A DNA stretch of 16,681 nt from an uncultured Clostridia bacterium (GTDB lineage: Bacteria > Bacillota > Clostridia > Christensenellales > UBA1242), in assembly GCA_947625955.1 (NCBI GenBank), contig CANQQH010000012.1, positions 1-16,681 on the forward strand, in the 5' to 3' direction. Position 1 is the first letter of the stretch. Every line of letters starts with the position of its first letter. The position numbers and the translations under genes are program-made. The notes beneath the pieces are model-generated. The model was not told the origin of the DNA and ran no database searches. It saw only the letters and a list, made by a program, of their open reading frames with translations. Shown here piece by piece: positions 14,322-16,681 of this stretch.

Positions 14322-15271
14322 GCAAAGAGATGCAAGACTTTATTGAAGGCAATGGTGAAGTGCGTGGCAATATCATGGAGCTAGATGACGACGAGATTAT
14401 CGAGAGAATAACAGGAGAGGCTCCAACCGACGAAACGCGCGAGTGCTTCAACAAGTTTACTTCGCTTTATTATTTTCTTGATATTCTATCGAATGTGTAT
14501 ATCGACACGCACAACAAAAAACTTGAGAACTTTGTTGGTGAGGTGTTCAAAGATATCCTTCCGGAAGAAATTGTTCCGTCAACCACCGATATGATATTCA
14601 ACCCAAACGCAACGGTAGATGGCTCGCTTGACTTTGTTGCAAACTATATCACGCTTAACCAGCAACAAGTGTGCATATTAAAAGACCCAATGGAGCTGTG
14701 CACATTGCTTCATGAAGTTAACCATTTGCTTTCAAGTAAAATTTCAGCAGAGACAATGATGAAGGGCTACGCTGGGAAAAATGGGTTCAATATTCAACAC
14801 GGGAATAGTAGTTTTGGCTCGTCGTTCAATGAGCTTTTCACGCAATATCTTGCCGAAGATATCTTGTCGACACTTAGCGAAGAAGAAAAAAGAGAGTTCA
14901 TTGTTAGGGATGCTTCTGCTCCAAATATTTATTACAGGAATTATTTCCCACTTATAAAACCATTTTTCGATGAGAACAAAGAAATTCTAACGCGCGCATA
15001 TTTGGGCTTCGGTTTTGATGAACTTTTCAAAAAGTTCGACCAAGAAAAGTTTACTAACATGATGCTCGATATCGACGAACTCTATGAGTTTGATGCAAAA
15101 AGCGGCAAGAAGATTCGAAGGGCAATGAGGTGCTACCAAGGGCAGGATGATGTGAAAGAAAACGATGAAGTCATGCTTGAATATCAAAGGAGAATAAAAA
15201 TAATCGCAGACGAGCTCAAAGACCTCAGCAGCAAAAAAGATGCTAGCACTTTTGCAGAGAAGGAAAAATAA
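14306..15271 (+). CDS. C-terminal, HEXXH-bearing part of the second paralog (split gene)
   Basis: A 321-residue product if it starts at ATG 14306; ATG 14330 is another option, and neither has a clear ribosome binding site. Open codons before 14306 only read the previous gene in another frame. HEVNH is at residues 136-140 and NELFTQY follows with Glu176, 36 residues after the second His, almost the 35 of the intact paralog. The segment before the motif (MFPKLSKEM) matches PDMPKKLWK of the paralog at the point of the frame change. The tail matches as well (YFPLIKPFFDE, then AYLGFGFDELF). The second Glu of NEFFTEY is Gln here, which points to the first Glu as the conserved ligand. It is soluble, with a Lys-rich end. 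A strong terminator follows. Confidence 0.65.
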   Translation: MFPKLSKEMQDFIEGNGEVRGNIMELDDDEIIERITGEAPTDETRECFNKFTSLYYFLDILSNVYIDTHNKKLENFVGEVFKDILPEEIVPSTTDMIFNPNATVDGSLDFVANYITLNQQQVCILKDPMELCTLLHEVNHLLSSKISAETMMKGYAGKNGFNIQHGNSSFGSSFNELFTQYLAEDILSTLSEEEKREFIVRDASAPNIYYRNYFPLIKPFFDENKEILTRAYLGFGFDELFKKFDQEKFTNMMLDIDELYEFDAKSGKKIRRAMRCYQGQDDVKENDEVMLEYQRRIKIIADELKDLSSKKDASTFAEKEK

Positions 15272-15288
15272 GAAATATTGAGGAGGAA

Positions 15289-15316
15289 AGGGCAGAAATT
15301 TCTGCTCTTTTTCTCT
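15289..15316 (+). terminator. intrinsic terminator after the split HEXXH gene
   Basis: Stem AGGGCAGA (15289-15296) / TCTGCTCT (15301-15308), 8 pairs with one G-U, loop AATT, then TTTTCTCTTT. It closes the accessory block. Confidence 0.82.
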
Positions 15317-15375
15317 TTCAAAACAAGCGCTTGGAGAAAGGCAAAAACAAAATGGGGCAAAATGTTCCAAAATCA

Positions 15376-15404
15376 TTGACAAACGGGAGAAAATGAGATA
15401 AAAT
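15376..15404 (+). promoter_or_regulatory. promoter of rpsL-rpsG
   Basis: Consensus TTGACA at 15376-15381 and TAAAAT at 15399-15404 with a 17-base spacer. The start is expected near 15411. Confidence 0.8.
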
Positions 15405-15410
15405 GCTAAC

Positions 15411-15539
15411 GCATGTATATCATGTTTAGGCTCTTTTTATGCCTTTTTGGTAGTGGTGTGCCAAAAATCATGGAAAAAGTCTAAGAATTTCCTCTTGGGT
15501 TGAGTAGCGAAATTCATCATTAACATAGGAGGTATCACT
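15411..15539 (+). promoter_or_regulatory. long rpsL leader with two stem-loops, possible regulatory RNA
   Basis: About 130 nt between the promoter and the rpsL ATG. Inverted repeats: TTTTTGG (15444-15450) / CCAAAAA (15461-15467), and GAATTTC (15485-15491) / GAAATTC (15509-15515). The second ends 11 bases before the ribosome binding site AGGAGGT (15527-15533). Control by a ribosomal protein is an inference; I do not recognise a known motif. Confidence 0.4.
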
Positions 15540-15920
15540 ATGCCAACCATCAACCAGTTATTAAGACATGGTAAGGGAAGAGAAACACAGCCAACAAAGG
15601 CAAAATCACCTATTTTGGATGAATGCCCTCAAAAACGTGGCGTGTGCTTGTCAGTAACAACAACATCTCCAAAGAAGCCTAACTCTGCGCTTAGAAAAAT
15701 TGCAAGAGTAAAGCTTGCCAGCAACGGAATGGAAGGAACTGTCTATATCCCTGGTATTGGTCATAACTTGCAAGAGCACTCTGTTGTTCTTATTCGTGGT
15801 GGTCGTGTTAAGGACTTGCCTGGTGTGCGTTATCACATCATTCGCGGCACTCTGGACACTGCTGGTGTTAAGAACCGCAAACAAGCAAGAAGCAAATACG
15901 GCGCGAAAAAACCTAAGTAA
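15540..15920 (+). CDS. rpsL: small ribosomal subunit protein S12 (uS12)
   Basis: A 126-residue S12, part of the 30S decoding centre. The universally conserved blocks are present: CPQKRGVC (29-36), PKKPNSALRK (44-53), GHNLQEHSVVLIRGGRVKDLPGVRYH (two adjoining parts, 74-99) and NRKQARSKYG near the end. The positions where streptomycin resistance mutations arise in other bacteria hold the wild-type residues (Lys45, Lys46, and Lys91-Asp92), so a sensitive form is expected at these sites. The ATG is preceded by AGGAGGT with a 6-base gap. It is the first gene of a transcript with rpsG. The usual upstream rpoB-rpoC genes are not adjacent; an accessory block is there instead. Confidence 0.97.
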   Translation: MPTINQLLRHGKGRETQPTKAKSPILDECPQKRGVCLSVTTTSPKKPNSALRKIARVKLASNGMEGTVYIPGIGHNLQEHSVVLIRGGRVKDLPGVRYHIIRGTLDTAGVKNRKQARSKYGAKKPK

Positions 15921-15940
15921 AATTTAAGGAGGAAATCATA

Positions 15941-16411
15941 ATGTCAAGAAGAAATGCTGCAATCGTACGTGACGTTCTTCCAGACCCTGTTTATAACTCA
16001 AAGGTTGTAACAAAACTCATCAACCAAGTTATGCTCGATGGAAAACGCTCGATTGCTCAAAAAATAGTCTATGACGCATTTTCAACTGCTTCTTCAAAAC
16101 TCAATGTTGAACCAATGACTCTTTTCAATCAAGTTATGGAAAACGTTAAGCCAGTTTTGGAAGTAAAGCCAAGACGTGTTGGTGGCTCAACCTACCAAGT
16201 CCCAGTTGAAATTCGTGCTGAGCGTCGTCAAACTCTTGCAATTCGTTGGCTCGTTCTCTATGCAAAGAAGAGAAACGAAAGAACAATGTCTGCAAGGCTC
16301 GCCGGTGAGCTTATGGACGCTTATAACAGTACCGGTGGCGCTTTCAAGAAGAAAGAGGAAGTGCACAGAATGGCGGAAGCGAACAAGGCATTTGCTTCAT
16401 ACCGCTGGTAA
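15941..16411 (+). CDS. rpsG: small ribosomal subunit protein S7 (uS7)
   Basis: A 156-residue S7, the protein that starts assembly of the 30S head and binds the 3' domain of 16S rRNA. Family blocks are seen: LINQVMLDGKRSIAQKIVYDA, VMENVKPVLEVKPRRVGGSTYQVPVE (as two adjoining parts) and ARLAGELMDAYNSTGGAFKKKEEVHRMAEANKAFASYRW at the end in full, so the gene is intact. It lies 20 bases after rpsL with an AAGGAGG ribosome binding site. In most bacteria fusA follows closely; here the next 270 bases contain no gene but repeats. In E. coli S7 represses this operon from the rpsL-rpsG junction; the short junction here shows no obvious equivalent. Confidence 0.97.
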   Translation: MSRRNAAIVRDVLPDPVYNSKVVTKLINQVMLDGKRSIAQKIVYDAFSTASSKLNVEPMTLFNQVMENVKPVLEVKPRRVGGSTYQVPVEIRAERRQTLAIRWLVLYAKKRNERTMSARLAGELMDAYNSTGGAFKKKEEVHRMAEANKAFASYRW

Positions 16412-16542
16412 TTTTGAGGCAATCTTTGCGCGTTAGGCTTTGTTTCTGGGGTGCGGCGCAACACAGTCATTTATTAAATATAAACTCCTGCGTTGACACC
16501 ACACCCCGAGCCGCGCCTAACACGCAAATCTTGCCTCAAAAT
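16411..16542. repeat. long imperfect inverted repeat after rpsG
   Basis: The left arm 16411-16438 (ATTTTGAGGCAA...GTTAGGC) and right arm 16515-16542 (GCCTAAC...TTGCCTCAAAAT) match at 25 of 28 positions as reverse complements. Pairing resumes further in with GGGGTG near 16448-16453 and CACCCC-like bases near 16501-16506. The loop contains the first copy of the 46-base direct repeat. No T-tract follows either arm, so it is not a plain terminator. Confidence 0.75.
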
Positions 16543-16603
16543 ATTTGAGATGCCCCATGCGGTGCAACACAGTCATTTATTAAATATAAACTCCTGCCTT
16601 GAC
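16452..16603. repeat. 46-base direct repeat, two copies 106 bases apart
   Basis: Copies at 16452-16497 and 16558-16603 differ at only two positions (16457 C against T; 16492 G against C). The shared core includes GCAACACAGTCATTTATT and TAAACTCCTGC. Copy 1 sits in the loop of the inverted repeat; copy 2 lies outside it. Near-identity in non-coding DNA suggests recent duplication or a dispersed family. Confidence 0.85.
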
Positions 16604-16613
16604 CCGAAGTAAA

Positions 16614-16660
16614 GGGGTCCCCGACAAACGAGAGAATGAGGGGCCCCCGAAAAACGAAAG
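16614..16660. repeat. GC-rich imperfect tandem repeat
   Basis: Unit 1 begins at 16614 (GGGGTCCCCGACAAACGA) and unit 2 at 16640 (GGGGCCCCCGAAAAACGA), a 26-base period; 18 of the first 21 bases agree. Each unit starts with a small palindrome of G4 and C4. It directly follows the second copy of the 46-base repeat and runs close to the window end. Confidence 0.65.
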
Positions 16661-16681
16661 TTTTTTGGGGAGAGGAGAAGA

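Noticed and set aside
16411..16542. Inverted repeat after rpsG as an intrinsic terminator
   Set aside because: The loop is about 76 bases and no T-tract follows the right arm.
16452..16603. CRISPR array
   Set aside because: Only two copies, 46 bases long with a 60-base gap that is itself part of an inverted repeat; no cas genes are in the window.

Overview
This window looks like a chromosomal segment from an uncultured, low-to-moderate GC Bacillota (Firmicutes), probably a gut Clostridia-type lineage. The evidence is the gene order rpsF-ssb-rpsR, the strong AGGAGG-type ribosome binding sites, and sigma-A-like promoters with an almost constant 17-base spacer. I cannot name a genus from the sequence alone.

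Layout. (1) Bases 1-2047, minus strand: most of a P-type cation-transporting ATPase of the CtpE/Exp7 type. It has a 137-residue Lys/Glu-rich N-terminal extension, and its C-terminus lies outside the window. (2) Bases 2172-3469: the rpsF-ssb-rpsR operon, divergent from the ATPase, with a leader hairpin that resembles the known S6:S18 autoregulatory RNA and a terminator at the end. (3) Bases 3298-3731: a hairpin-rich intergenic stretch. (4) Bases 3674-8733: a dnaB-glnS-alaS operon from one strong promoter. The alanyl-tRNA synthetase is a short form that stops right after the editing domain. (5) Bases 8736-10335: a single-gene unit for a membrane-anchored, beta-helix-like (DUF4097-type) protein. 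(6) Bases 10382-15312: an accessory block. It holds a HicB-like protein without a HicA partner, two unrecognised proteins, and two paralogous cytosolic HEXXH proteins (putative zinc metallopeptidases). The second paralog is split by a -1 frame change. (7) Bases 15376-16411: rpsL-rpsG with their own promoter and a long leader. (8) Bases 16412-16681: instead of the usual closely following fusA there is a composite repeat element, made of a long inverted repeat, a 46-base direct repeat and a GC-rich tandem repeat.

How it fits together. Most of the window serves replication and translation (S6, S18, S12, S7, SSB, DnaB, GlnRS, AlaRS). GlnRS means that Gln-tRNA can be made directly. The accessory block between the housekeeping operons is the least understood part. 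Its best candidate for something undescribed is the tandem HEXXH family: the two copies share the spacing from HEXXH to a downstream Asn-Glu motif, and the split copy realigns with the intact copy once one frame shift is allowed.
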